64,000 nucleotides of DNA from Acidimicrobiales bacterium (lineage in GTDB: Bacteria; Actinomycetota; Acidimicrobiia; Acidimicrobiales; SZUA-35): assembly GCA_041394265.1 (NCBI GenBank), contig JAWKIO010000005.1:1364001-1428000 (forward strand), read 5' to 3'. Of the stretch, positions 41,637-49,814 are shown piece by piece. The notes under the pieces are model-generated. The model did no database searches and had not been told where the DNA came from. It saw only the letters and a list, made by a program, of their open reading frames with translations. How positions within the stretch are numbered: the first letter of the stretch is position 1; the number at the start of each line of letters is the position of its first letter. A program made the translations under genes and the position numbers.

Positions 41637-43259
41637 ATGGCTCCGCCCGCACCTCCTGCTCCAGACAAGACGCGAGATCGCCAGGCGGGTTTGTCCTGGG
41701 CCGACGGAGGAGCGGCTTCGGACCCAGCCGGCCTGACCGTCGGTGCCGTCCTTCGGAGCGCGGCCGCCGACGCTCCGACCGCCGAGGCGTTCGTCGTGCA
41801 CGACAACGGCGAACGTCGCGTGTGGACCTTCGCCTCGCTCCTCGACGATGCCTCCGGGCTTGCCCGATGGCTGGTCTCGAAGGGGCTCGCCGGTGCTCCC
41901 GTCGCGCTGTGGGCACCCAACAGTGCCGATGTCGTCCTCGCGCAAATGGGCATCGCGCTCGCTGGCTCGGTCCTCGTGCCCATCAACCCCAACCTCCGCC
42001 CCGACGAAGTCGAGCACGTCCTGCGAGTGTCGGGTGCCGAACTCGCGCTCGTTGCCGACGACTACCGGGGCGAGGATCTCGCAAGCATCGTCCGATCCGT
42101 CGCTCCTGGCCTTGATCACGTCGAGCTCGACGGCACGGGTCGAGCACTCCTCGACCTTGCCAACAGCACCCCCTGGACCGAACTCATCGAACCCGACCCG
42201 GACTCGCTCGCACAACTCCAGTTCACCTCCGGCACGACCGGGCCCGCCAAGGGTGTCCGCATCACTCACCGAGCCATGGCCCTCACCGGCCGGGTGTTCG
42301 CCGACCGGCTCGGCCTTCGAGCCGACTCGACCTTCCTCAACCCGATGCCCCTGTTCCACACCGCAGGCAACGTGCTCGGTGTCATGGCCGGCCTGACCGT
42401 GCGAGCACGCCATGTCACGCTTCCGTTCACGCCCGAGGCAACCCTCGACGCGATTGACGAGGAACACCCGACCGTCGTCTCTCTCGCACCCACGCTCCTC
42501 CACATGGTGATGTCGCACCAGCGCTTCGCCGACACCGACGTCGACAGCGTCGAGACGGTGTTCACCGGCGGCTCCACGATGGCCGCCACCGCCATGGCCG
42601 ACGTCGAGCACCGCTTCGGTGCCCCACTCGTCATCACCTTCGGCATGACCGAAACCAGCGGCACCGCGCTCATGACCGCACCCGACGACCCGGACGAGAT
42701 CCGCCACACCACCGTCGGCCGGCCGATTGCCCTCACCGAAATCAAGATCGTCGATGCCAACGGTGCGACGGTACCGATCGGCGAACCCGGCGAACTCTGC
42801 GTACGCGGCCCCCGAGTCACCAACGGCTACTTCGGCGACGCTGCTGCCACGGCGTCGACGATCGACAGCGAGGGCTGGCTCCGCACCGGCGACGAAGCGG
42901 TCATGGACCCGAACCAGTACTTCCGGATCACCGGCCGACTCAAGGACATGATCAAGACCGGGGGCGAGAACCTCTCCCCCGTCGAGGTCGAAGACGTCCT
43001 CGTCGCCCACCCCACCGTCGACGCCGTCGCCGTCATCGGCGCACCCGATCCCCGCTGGGGCGAGATCGTGATGGCCATCATCGTCCCTACCGCCGGGGCC
43101 GAGATCGACACCGACCAGCTCGAAGCCCTTTGCCGTGAGCGACTTGCCACCTTCAAGATCCCCCGCCGGTGGGCCATCATCGATGACCTGCCACGGACGC
43201 CGTCCGGCAAGGTGCAGCGAGCGATCCTCCGGGACCAACTCGCCGAGCCGCAACGATGA
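41637..43259 (+). CDS. acyl-CoA synthetase (AMP-forming)
   Basis: A 540-residue ANL-superfamily ligase that adenylates a carboxylic acid and transfers it to CoA. Core motifs are LQFTSGTTGPAKGV (A3 P-loop), VITFGMTETSG (A5), GWLRTGDEAVMD (A7), GRLKDMIKTGGENLSPVEVE (A8) and the catalytic Lys in PRTPSGKVQR (A10). The start is after a -10-like element with no Shine-Dalgarno, so translation is probably leaderless. Chain length or aromatic specificity cannot be told. The stop overlaps the start of a broken DUF1080 gene. Confidence 0.92.
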   Translation: MAPPAPPAPDKTRDRQAGLSWADGGAASDPAGLTVGAVLRSAAADAPTAEAFVVHDNGERRVWTFASLLDDASGLARWLVSKGLAGAPVALWAPNSADVVLAQMGIALAGSVLVPINPNLRPDEVEHVLRVSGAELALVADDYRGEDLASIVRSVAPGLDHVELDGTGRALLDLANSTPWTELIEPDPDSLAQLQFTSGTTGPAKGVRITHRAMALTGRVFADRLGLRADSTFLNPMPLFHTAGNVLGVMAGLTVRARHVTLPFTPEATLDAIDEEHPTVVSLAPTLLHMVMSHQRFADTDVDSVETVFTGGSTMAATAMADVEHRFGAPLVITFGMTETSGTALMTAPDDPDEIRHTTVGRPIALTEIKIVDANGATVPIGEPGELCVRGPRVTNGYFGDAAATASTIDSEGWLRTGDEAVMDPNQYFRITGRLKDMIKTGGENLSPVEVEDVLVAHPTVDAVAVIGAPDPRWGEIVMAIIVPTAGAEIDTDQLEALCRERLATFKIPRRWAIIDDLPRTPSGKVQRAILRDQLAEPQR

Positions 43260-43589
43260 ACAACGGAGACGACGGCTTCGCATCGATCTTCAACGGACGA
43301 GACCTCGACGGCTGGTTCGCCACGCCCCGTAGCTACGATCATGTTGCGCAAGACCCCTGACACGTTCCACGGCAGCCAGGTGCTCGTCGACCACCGCACG
43401 TCCGGCTCGATCGGCGGCCTGTTCGGCAACGGGATCGGCAGCTTCCACGCTGTTCCGTTCGCCCTCGATGCGGTGTACGACGGCGACATCGCCTTCGAGG
43501 TCCACGACAACGATCCGCTCCTCGGCTTGGGACGGTGGGGCCACGACGCCGCGTGCCGATGGCGGACCATCCGCATCAAGAAAGTGTGA
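43256..43589 (+). pseudogene. DUF1080 (3-keto-disaccharide hydrolase-like) gene, broken
   Basis: Starting at an ATGA overlap, about 30 codons read DDGFASIFNGRDLDGWFATP, the N-terminal strand of DUF1080 proteins. The frame then ends at a stop near 43361. Family similarity resumes in another frame from near 43345 (TFHGSQVLVDHRTSGSIGGL, FGNGIGSFHAVPFALDA) to the natural C-terminus (AACRWRTIRIKKV). The ~110-residue middle of the jelly-roll domain is missing. A deletion with a frameshift explains this. Confidence 0.65.
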
Positions 43590-43633
43590 GTTCTCAGCGG
43601 CGCGGGATCCGACGGGGGCCGGAGCGACGCCCC

Positions 43634-44623
43634 TCAGCTGAGCGAAAGCCAGAGTCGCAACAGGTGCCGGCGCTCGTCAGGATCGACATGATCGACGTAG
43701 CCGGTCCGTGAATGGATGACCGTGTGGTTCGAGATGAGCTGAATGTCGCCCTCCTCGAGCCACATGTCGAAGCGCAGCGCTTCGGAGTCTGCCAACTTGT
43801 CGTAGAGCGCGATCGCACGTCGCCGTCGATCGCTGATCTCGACGCCATCGTGTCGCTCCGCGCTGCGCATGTAGTCGCTGTGCCAGAAGGTCCGCAGCAC
43901 CTCACCGTCCCACGCACACGGAGCGATGGAGAATGTGGGTGATTGACCTGGCCGCTGCTCGTCGCGCCGATCGATCGCGAACGGTTCGAACAACTCGCTC
44001 ACCAGGTCGGGGTCATGCCGGAGGAATTCGTTGAAGACGGCGACCGAGCTCGAGATCCGGCTCTGGCCGCCTTCCTGAGCGGCACGAAGACAGAGCAGAC
44101 CCACGACGTCGGCAGCGTCGCAGTGGAACGCGATGTCACCGGTCGTGCGATAGAGGCGCACGAGCGGCGAGGTCGACGCTTCCCCGTAGTCCTTCACATG
44201 GCCGAGGAGTTCGCGGTCGGGGTTCTGTGCACCGGGCAAACCAAGGTGATGCCCGAGGCCCCAGTACGCCACAGCCGTCTTTTCGTCACCCCACTCCCGC
44301 ACGGGAAGCCCGCGCAGGCAGACCACACCCGTCCCCGACGTCAGGGTGGCTCGACATTCCTCGATCATCGCTTCGTGGCCCGGGAGGCCGAATCGATCGC
44401 GGGTCACGTCCGCCAGGTCGACGCCGTCAGCGATCAAGCGGTCGGCCGTGTCACCGAGCTGACCGACGAACGACTCCGACAGCTCCACGAGCCAGCGATC
44501 AGGATGTGCCAGCAGGTCGGGACCACGCCATGCCGCGGGAGCGTCGATCGGCGTGTCCGGGATGCCGATCGCTGGACGCAGGAAGTAGTTGCGAGCCTGG
44601 TCGGCGGCATCGGTGATCGTCAC
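43634..44623 (-). CDS. TauD/TfdA-family Fe(II)/2-oxoglutarate dioxygenase
   Basis: A 329-residue oxygenase. The iron-binding His-x-Asp is in IAFHCDAADVVGLLCLRAAQ, the distal His in NHTVIHSRTGYVD, and the 2-oxoglutarate-binding Arg in RHLLRLWLSLS. GVVCLRGLPVREWGDEKTAV and GHVKDYGEASTS resemble members that act on carboxylate or sulfonate substrates. GGGGAGAGCA upstream supports the GTG start. The substrate is unknown. Confidence 0.85.
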   Translation of the reverse strand: MTITDAADQARNYFLRPAIGIPDTPIDAPAAWRGPDLLAHPDRWLVELSESFVGQLGDTADRLIADGVDLADVTRDRFGLPGHEAMIEECRATLTSGTGVVCLRGLPVREWGDEKTAVAYWGLGHHLGLPGAQNPDRELLGHVKDYGEASTSPLVRLYRTTGDIAFHCDAADVVGLLCLRAAQEGGQSRISSSVAVFNEFLRHDPDLVSELFEPFAIDRRDEQRPGQSPTFSIAPCAWDGEVLRTFWHSDYMRSAERHDGVEISDRRRRAIALYDKLADSEALRFDMWLEEGDIQLISNHTVIHSRTGYVDHVDPDERRHLLRLWLSLS

Positions 44624-44762
44624 GTTGCTCTCCCCTGGTTCCCCTGAATGCCGGCGAGCCGGCGACGCAGGACTGGTGGCTTTCGACGCTAGTGCACGGC
44701 GGCGCACGACTCTCCGGCCCCACCCTATGTCGACCTGTCGTTCCGGAGCCGCTGAACTCACG

Positions 44763-44800
44763 CTTGACAATTTTATTTGTCAAGGGCTACGTTCGTCGCT
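44763..44800 (+). promoter_or_regulatory. ArsR-type palindromic operator/promoter
   Basis: CTTGACAA-TTTTAT-TTGTCAAG is a perfect 8-bp inverted repeat around six bases. It includes the -35 TTGACA (44764-44769). A weak -10-like TACGTT (44788-44793) lies seven bases before the GTG of the regulator, so the mRNA is probably leaderless and autoregulated. Confidence 0.6.
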
Positions 44801-45373
44801 GTGGAACTTCGTGTACTCACCGACTCCGCTGCCGTCGAGGTGGCGCTCGACCCAATCCGTTCGGCGATTCTCGATGCGCTGACCGAGCCAGCGTCGGCAG
44901 CAACCGTTGCGACTGCGGTGGGCCTCACCCGGCAGAAGGCGAACTATCACCTGAAGGCACTCGAGGCGCACGGTCTGATCGAGTTGGCCGAGGAGCGGAA
45001 ATGGGGCGGCATCACCGAGCGGCTCTTTCGGCGTGTCGGCCATCGGCTGGTCGTCGACCCCGACGTCTTGGCGACTGCGCCGATCGATCCCGCTGACGTG
45101 GCCGACCGACTCTCGGCGGCGTATCTGATCGCCGTGAACGCCAGAAACGTGACGGAAGTCGGAGCGCTGAACGAGCGGGCGTCCGCCACCTCCAGGCTCC
45201 CGACCCTGACGGTCGACACCGTCGTCGGCTTCCGATCCGCCGAAGATCGAGCGTCGTTCGCGGCCGAACTACAAACCGCACTCACGTCGCTCGTCGCCCG
45301 CTACCACCACGACGACGGTCGGCCCCACCGCCTGACCGTCTCGTCCTACCCCCGACCGGAGGAACCCAAATGA
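44801..45373 (+). CDS. ArsR-like helix-turn-helix regulator
   Basis: A 190-residue protein. The N-terminal winged helix (LDPIRSAILDALTEPASAAT, LTRQKANYHLKALEAHGLIE, WGGITERLFRRVG) is of the ArsR/helix_turn_helix_20 type. The C-terminal 100 residues (AYLIAVNARNVTEVGALNER, AELQTALTSLVARYH) are helical and have no metal-binding cysteines. It lies in an ATGA-coupled pair with an SRPBCC protein, a combination seen in many actinobacteria in which the regulator controls a lipid- or small-molecule-binding partner. Confidence 0.85.
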   Translation: MELRVLTDSAAVEVALDPIRSAILDALTEPASAATVATAVGLTRQKANYHLKALEAHGLIELAEERKWGGITERLFRRVGHRLVVDPDVLATAPIDPADVADRLSAAYLIAVNARNVTEVGALNERASATSRLPTLTVDTVVGFRSAEDRASFAAELQTALTSLVARYHHDDGRPHRLTVSSYPRPEEPK

Positions 45374-45849
45374 GCAACCCCGAATCGACCGGCCGCCATG
45401 AACACCGGATGGCGCGCACCTACGAGGTGCCGGCCACTCCCGAACAGGTATGGGAGGCCATCGCAACGGCTGACGGCATGACCGCGTGGATGGTGCCTGC
45501 GACGATCGATCCACGGGTCGGCGGCGAGGTGACCTTCGATCTCGGCGACTACACCTCCGTCGGCACGGTCACCGAGTTCTCGCCACCACATCGCCTCGCC
45601 TACGCCGAGCCATGGCCGGTTGCCGACAACATGCCGACCGCCAACCGCGACCTGTCGCAGCTCTCGCCACTCGCAACCGAGTTCCTCGTCGAGTCGACAT
45701 CGGGTGGCAGCTGCATCATCCGCGTGGTCACCAGCGGCTACGGCGCTGGGGACGAATGGGAGCACGAGTTCTTCAGCGAGATGGAGGAAGGTTGGGGAGC
45801 ACTCCTGGACAACCTCGCCGTACACCTCGGGCGGCCGGTGTTGCGGTGA
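45370..45849 (+). CDS. SRPBCC (AHSA1-like) ligand-binding protein
   Basis: A 159-residue START/AHSA1-type fold: ARTYEVPATPEQVWEAIATA (first helix), MVPATIDPRVGGEVTFDLGD, EFSPPHRLAYAEPW, CIIRVVTSGYGAGDEWEHEF and the long C-terminal helix EEGWGALLDNLAVHLG. Such proteins bind hydrophobic ligands or act as co-chaperone-like factors. It overlaps the preceding regulator by four bases and is likely its co-regulated target. Confidence 0.85.
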   Translation: MSNPESTGRHEHRMARTYEVPATPEQVWEAIATADGMTAWMVPATIDPRVGGEVTFDLGDYTSVGTVTEFSPPHRLAYAEPWPVADNMPTANRDLSQLSPLATEFLVESTSGGSCIIRVVTSGYGAGDEWEHEFFSEMEEGWGALLDNLAVHLGRPVLR

Positions 45850-45956
45850 CCGAGAACGCTTCGACTCGGGCAATCCATGCGGGTGGCCGACTCGCGCGCC
45901 CCTGACGCGACGAACCGTACCGGTCGCCGCCTTCTCTCGGTGGCAGACTGCACGTC

Positions 45957-46646
45957 GTGCGTCTACTCATCGTCGAGGACGAGACCGGCATCGCCGAGGC
46001 CCTACGGCGCGGCTTCAACGCCGACGGTTTCGCCGTCGATGTCGCCCCCGACGGTCTGATCGGACTGGAACTGGCGCGAGCGAATGAGTACGCAGCCATC
46101 CTGCTCGACGTGATGCTCCCCGGGCTCAACGGCTACCGAGTCTGCGCGACGCTGCGGGCTGAAGGCTCAACGACTCCCATCTTGATGCTGACGGCAAAGG
46201 ATGGCGAGTTCGACGAGGTCGAGGGTCTCGACACCGGAGCCGATGACTACGTGCGGAAGCCGTTTCGCTATCCGGTGTTGCTCTCGCGGGTGCGGGCGCT
46301 GATTCGACGGTCGGCGTCGAGTTCGGTTCGCGAGACCGACCTCGAAGTCGGCGACCTTCGACTCTCGCCGTTGGGTCGCCGCGTTTGGCGAGGCGACAGC
46401 GAGATCGAACTGTCACCGCGAGCTTTCGCCGTGCTCGAATACCTCATGACCCAACACGGGCTGGTCGTCACGAAGACCCAGCTTCTCGACGAGGTGTGGG
46501 ACACCGACTTCGGCGGCGACCCCAACATCGTCGAGGTGTACGTGTCTCGTCTCCGTGCAGCGATCGACACCCCCTACGGTCGGCGCTCGATCGAGACGGT
46601 GCGGGGCGTCGGCTACCGAATCGTCGACGACTCGCAGAAGCGCTGA
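45957..46646 (+). CDS. OmpR-family response regulator
   Basis: A 229-residue regulator: acidic pocket VEDETGIAEALR, phospho-acceptor Asp51 in ILLDVMLPGLNGYR, LTAKDGEFDEVEGLDTGADD with the Thr, Lys in VRKPFRYPVL, then a winged-helix domain (LSPRAFAVLEYLMTQHGLVV, IVEVYVSRLRAAIDTPYGRR). The GTG follows CAGACT by seven bases, another leaderless arrangement. Two bases after its stop begins the cognate kinase. Confidence 0.92.
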   Translation: MRLLIVEDETGIAEALRRGFNADGFAVDVAPDGLIGLELARANEYAAILLDVMLPGLNGYRVCATLRAEGSTTPILMLTAKDGEFDEVEGLDTGADDYVRKPFRYPVLLSRVRALIRRSASSSVRETDLEVGDLRLSPLGRRVWRGDSEIELSPRAFAVLEYLMTQHGLVVTKTQLLDEVWDTDFGGDPNIVEVYVSRLRAAIDTPYGRRSIETVRGVGYRIVDDSQKR

Positions 46647-46648
46647 TC

Positions 46649-48004
46649 GTGTCGATGCGGATTCGTCTGACCATGATCTCGGCGATCGTCACCCTGATCG
46701 CCTTGACAATCGGCGCCGTGGGCCTCGATCGTGTCCTGTCCACGAGCTTGATCGACGAGGTCGACCGAAGCATCACGAACCGAGCGATCGATGTTGCGAC
46801 GAGCATCGACGACACGAACGAGCTGAGCAACGCCTCGTTTCCGGTCGACTTCGAGACCTTCGTCGGCATCGTCGAGTTCCCCGACCAACCCGTGCTCGAG
46901 ATCCACAACGACGCCAACCCTGATGCGGCCGAGATCCTGGCGGCACTCGACGGTGTGGAAACCGAGCAACCCATCGATGCGTCGCTTCCATCGCTCGGGC
47001 AGACCAGCGGCAACGACAATCTTCGACTCGTTGCCGCTGACGTCGAGACGGGCGACGAGATCGTCGTCGTCGCACGTTCGCTGGACGGCGTCGACCGCAC
47101 GCTGGCCACCGTGCGCCGCATCGCCGCCGTGGCCGTCCCGGCTCTCGCTGCCGCTGTTGCACTCATGGTCTGGATCATGGCTGGTCGAGCACTCGAGCCG
47201 GTCGAAGCGATCCGCTCGGAGGTCGACGACATCGCAGGACGAGACCTGTCACGGCGGGTTCCTGAGCCGAACGCCACTGACGAGATCGGGCGACTCGCTC
47301 GAACCATGAACTCAATGCTCGGACGTCTCGAGGCGGCACAACATCGAGAACGGAGATTCTCGGCCGATGTAGCGCACGAACTCCGGAGCCCGCTTACCTC
47401 GATCACCGCTCAGCTCGACGTTGGGCTGGCACACGCCGACCGGACCGATTGGGCCGACATGGCGAGCGACGTTCGATGCGAGGCCGAACGTATGCAACGA
47501 CTCGTCGACGACCTGTTGTCGCTGGCTCGCTCCGAGGCCGGAGATCGGGTCGGCCGCCCACTGGTCCTCGTCGATGTCGATGACGTCGTCTTCGACATCG
47601 TGACCACCCATCGCCTTTCCACCACCGTCGAATTCGATCTCAGCGGTGTTTCGGGAGCAACCGCACGAATGGCGCACGACGACGCAGTCCGAGTGATCGA
47701 CAACCTGCTGGCGAACGCGTCGCGCCACGCCACGCATCGCGTGATGTGTCAGCTTCGCACCGAGTCCGACCGAGTCGTGCTCATCGTCGATGACGACGGA
47801 CCTGGTGTGCCGACCGACGAACGAGACGCCGTGTTCGAACGATTCGTCAGGCTGGACAACGCCCGATCGCGCGACTCTGGCGGCACCGGACTCGGCCTGG
47901 CCCTGGTACGTGAACTCGTGCATCGTCACGGTGGGTCGGTCACGCTGAGCGACGCCCCCATCGGCGGCGCCCGCTTTCGCGTCGAGCTGCCTGCTGCGTC
48001 TTGA
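46649..48004 (+). CDS. two-component sensor histidine kinase
   Basis: A 451-residue kinase with membrane segment 1 at residues 7-26, a periplasmic loop of about 130 residues, membrane segment 2 at 157-178, HAMP, the H-box DVAHELRSPLTS with His243, the N-box VIDNLLANASRHAT, the G1 motif IVDDDGPGVP and the G2 motif GGTGLGLALVR. Its sensor loop is Asp/Asn-rich and has no known domain. ATG two codons later is an alternative start. It is followed by a secreted trypsin, a candidate target. Confidence 0.92.
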   Translation: MSMRIRLTMISAIVTLIALTIGAVGLDRVLSTSLIDEVDRSITNRAIDVATSIDDTNELSNASFPVDFETFVGIVEFPDQPVLEIHNDANPDAAEILAALDGVETEQPIDASLPSLGQTSGNDNLRLVAADVETGDEIVVVARSLDGVDRTLATVRRIAAVAVPALAAAVALMVWIMAGRALEPVEAIRSEVDDIAGRDLSRRVPEPNATDEIGRLARTMNSMLGRLEAAQHRERRFSADVAHELRSPLTSITAQLDVGLAHADRTDWADMASDVRCEAERMQRLVDDLLSLARSEAGDRVGRPLVLVDVDDVVFDIVTTHRLSTTVEFDLSGVSGATARMAHDDAVRVIDNLLANASRHATHRVMCQLRTESDRVVLIVDDDGPGVPTDERDAVFERFVRLDNARSRDSGGTGLGLALVRELVHRHGGSVTLSDAPIGGARFRVELPAAS

Positions 48005-48047
48005 ATTAGCCGCGATTCGGGCGATGCAGCCCCTCGAAGGCCAAGGA

Positions 48048-48076
48048 CCTGAACGCCACGTTCAGGCTCGTTCAGG
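48048..48076 (+). promoter_or_regulatory. Three GTTCAGG half-sites upstream of the trypsin gene
   Basis: CCTGAAC (48048-48054), GTTCAGG (48060-48066) and GTTCAGG (48070-48076) occur within 29 bases. The last two are direct repeats with a 10-base period; the first is inverted. The spacing suits an OmpR-type regulator, and one is encoded directly upstream. Confidence 0.5.
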
Positions 48077-48134
48077 TTCCGGCCAGCCCGGCGGCCGACG
48101 CTGACTTCTCCACATCACCGCAACGGAGAAGCAC

Positions 48135-49277
48135 ATGAAGAAGCACCTCATCATCCCCACTCTCGCAGCACTCGCAGCTGCGCCCGTCACCTTTCTCGCG
48201 ACGTCGTCGACCGCCGACGCGATCGTCGGTGGCACCGACATCGGCATCGACCAGGTGCCGTGGCAGGTCTCGCTCCAAGACGCACAGGGGCACTTTTGTG
48301 GTGGCAGCATCCTGGACGCCACGACGATCATCACCGCCGCCCACTGCCTCGACGGCATCTCGGCCGGCGAGCTGCGGATCGTCGCAGGAACCGCCGACCT
48401 CCGGGACGACACCTTCGCACAGAGCGTCGGGGCTGCATCGATGATCGCCTACCCGGGCTACGCCTCGACCGAACTCGGGGACGTAGCGGTGATCACCCTG
48501 AGCACGCCGCTGGCGTTGGGTGTTGGCGCGCAGCCGATCACCCCGGCGACCGCTGACGAGCTGGCGACGGCAACGACCGCCGTGGTGAGCGGATGGGGGG
48601 CGACCTCGGAAGACGACGAAGCCGAACACGCCAGGCTCCAAATGGCGACCGTCCCGTTGGTGTCGGATGCCGCCTGCGCAGCAAGCGTCGGCAACGACGC
48701 CTTCAGCGAGGTGTGCGCCGGCGGAACGGGAACGGATTCGTGCTACGGCGATTCAGGCGGACCGTTGGTCATCACCACCGCCGATGGTCCGCGACTCGCC
48801 GGCATCGTGAGCTGGGGCGAAGCCTGTGGAGGGTCGACACCCGGTGTGTACACCGAGCTTCCGGCCTTCGCCGACTTCGTCACTTCGAGCAGCACCGGCA
48901 CGCCGTTGCCGGGCCCTGATGCAGACCCAGACCCGGAGCCGGTGTCCGAGAACCCATCGACACCCGATGCACCGATGTCATCGGTCGACGACACGAACGA
49001 CCGCTGGGCTGACGGGGAGGACAGCTGGGACGCTGCCGACTCCTGGCTCGAGGACGAGGGCGACCCGGCGAGCGGCGTCTGGGAGGACGACGCCGATGGC
49101 TGGAATGACGACGCCTGGACCGACGAGGCCGACTCGTGGGACGACGGCAGCTGGAACGACGAGGCCTGGATGGACGAGGCTGACTCGTGGGACGACAGCG
49201 GCTGGAACGACGACTGCGGTGAATGGGAGGACACGTGGGAAGTGGAGGTGCGCTGGGACCACGAGTACTCGGACTAA
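48135..49277 (+). CDS. Secreted trypsin-like serine protease with acidic Trp/Asp repeat tail
   Basis: A 380-residue S1 protease. Signal peptide is residues 1-29, then IVGGTD (the mature N-terminus of activated trypsins is Ile30). The triad is His70 (TAAHC), Asp116 (ELGDVAVI) and Ser207 (GDSGGP). Asp201, six residues before the serine, predicts cleavage after Lys/Arg. From about residue 250 a Pro/Asp/Ser linker leads to a Trp- and Asp-rich tail with 17-residue repeats (DEADSWDDGSWNDEAWM, DEADSWDDSGWNDDCGE), repeated in the DNA with a 51-base period. The tail may bind the cell surface or calcium, or inhibit the enzyme until processed. The start is the ATG at KKHLI. Confidence 0.9.
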   Translation: MKKHLIIPTLAALAAAPVTFLATSSTADAIVGGTDIGIDQVPWQVSLQDAQGHFCGGSILDATTIITAAHCLDGISAGELRIVAGTADLRDDTFAQSVGAASMIAYPGYASTELGDVAVITLSTPLALGVGAQPITPATADELATATTAVVSGWGATSEDDEAEHARLQMATVPLVSDAACAASVGNDAFSEVCAGGTGTDSCYGDSGGPLVITTADGPRLAGIVSWGEACGGSTPGVYTELPAFADFVTSSSTGTPLPGPDADPDPEPVSENPSTPDAPMSSVDDTNDRWADGEDSWDAADSWLEDEGDPASGVWEDDADGWNDDAWTDEADSWDDGSWNDEAWMDEADSWDDSGWNDDCGEWEDTWEVEVRWDHEYSD

Positions 49278-49289
49278 AGCACAGGTGGC

Positions 49290-49814
49290 TCAGTCGAGGG
49301 CAGCGATCAGCTCGCTGACCGGCGGTCGTGCATCCGGGGACGACGGACGAGCAAGATAGCGGATGACGCCGTTGCGACCGACCACGACATCGGCTCCGAG
49401 CTGGTGAAGGTCTTCGGTCGGTCGTTGCAGGCGCCGACCGGAGCGAAGGAGCCGCCAGTACATGCGGAGGGTCCCGAGCGACCATACCTGTCGCGTCGAG
49501 CCGGTCCCGACACCGAGCAGCTGGTAGAGCTGGCGCTCGGTGTCGGCGACCACGTGGAACGGGACGACCAAGTGGGCACGGTGCGCTGCGAGCCGGGACG
49601 GGTCGGCGAAGGTGACGACGGCGATCGTGGCGTCACCGAACTGGTCGAGGTGATCGCGCACGGCGATCACGTGTTCCTGGCAGGGCAGTCAAGCCAGGTG
49701 ACGGTGCAAGATCAGCACGAGCGGACGGTCACGACACGACGTCGCACTCCACGATTGCCCATCGTGGTCGGTCAGTTCCACGCTGGGCAGACGATCGCCG
49801 ATACGCAGCGTCAT
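49290..49814 (-). CDS. AhpC/TSA-like (peroxiredoxin-2-like) protein, candidate selenoprotein with in-frame TGA
   Basis: Read through one TGA, the frame gives a 174-residue thioredoxin-fold protein. The N-terminal part is MTLRIGDRLPSVELTDHDGQ and LVLILHRHLA. TGA at codon 42 is followed by LPCQEHVIAVRDHLDQFG, IAVVTFADPSRLAAHRAHL, VPFHVVADTERQLYQLLGV and LGADVVVGRNGVIRYLARPS. In the AhpC-TSA_2 family the corresponding site is C-x-x-C, so TGA replaces the first, reactive Cys (U-x-x-C). The frame is the same on both sides, so this is not a frameshift. Eighteen bases after the TGA lies an 8-bp perfect stem-loop suitable as a bacterial SECIS. The ATG overlaps the stop of the upstream gene (ATGA), which supports this start. 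The alternative is a nonsense mutation, and this window does contain many broken genes. Confidence 0.6.
49650..49670 (-). promoter_or_regulatory. SECIS-like stem-loop downstream of the in-frame TGA
   Basis: In mRNA sense the stem GTGATCGC pairs perfectly with GCGATCAC around the five-base loop CGTGC, which contains a GU. It begins 18 bases after the TGA, and the loop begins at base 30 counted from the T of TGA. Both are inside the range reported for bacterial SECIS elements, which lie within the coding region just after the Sec codon. A hairpin of this length can also arise by chance in GC-rich DNA. Confidence 0.5.

Noticed and set aside
49689..49691. Treating the TGA as a sequencing error that changed TGC or TGT
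   Set aside because: It cannot be excluded from one sequence, but an error hitting precisely the active-site codon next to a perfect stem-loop is less likely than Sec. It is kept as a caution.
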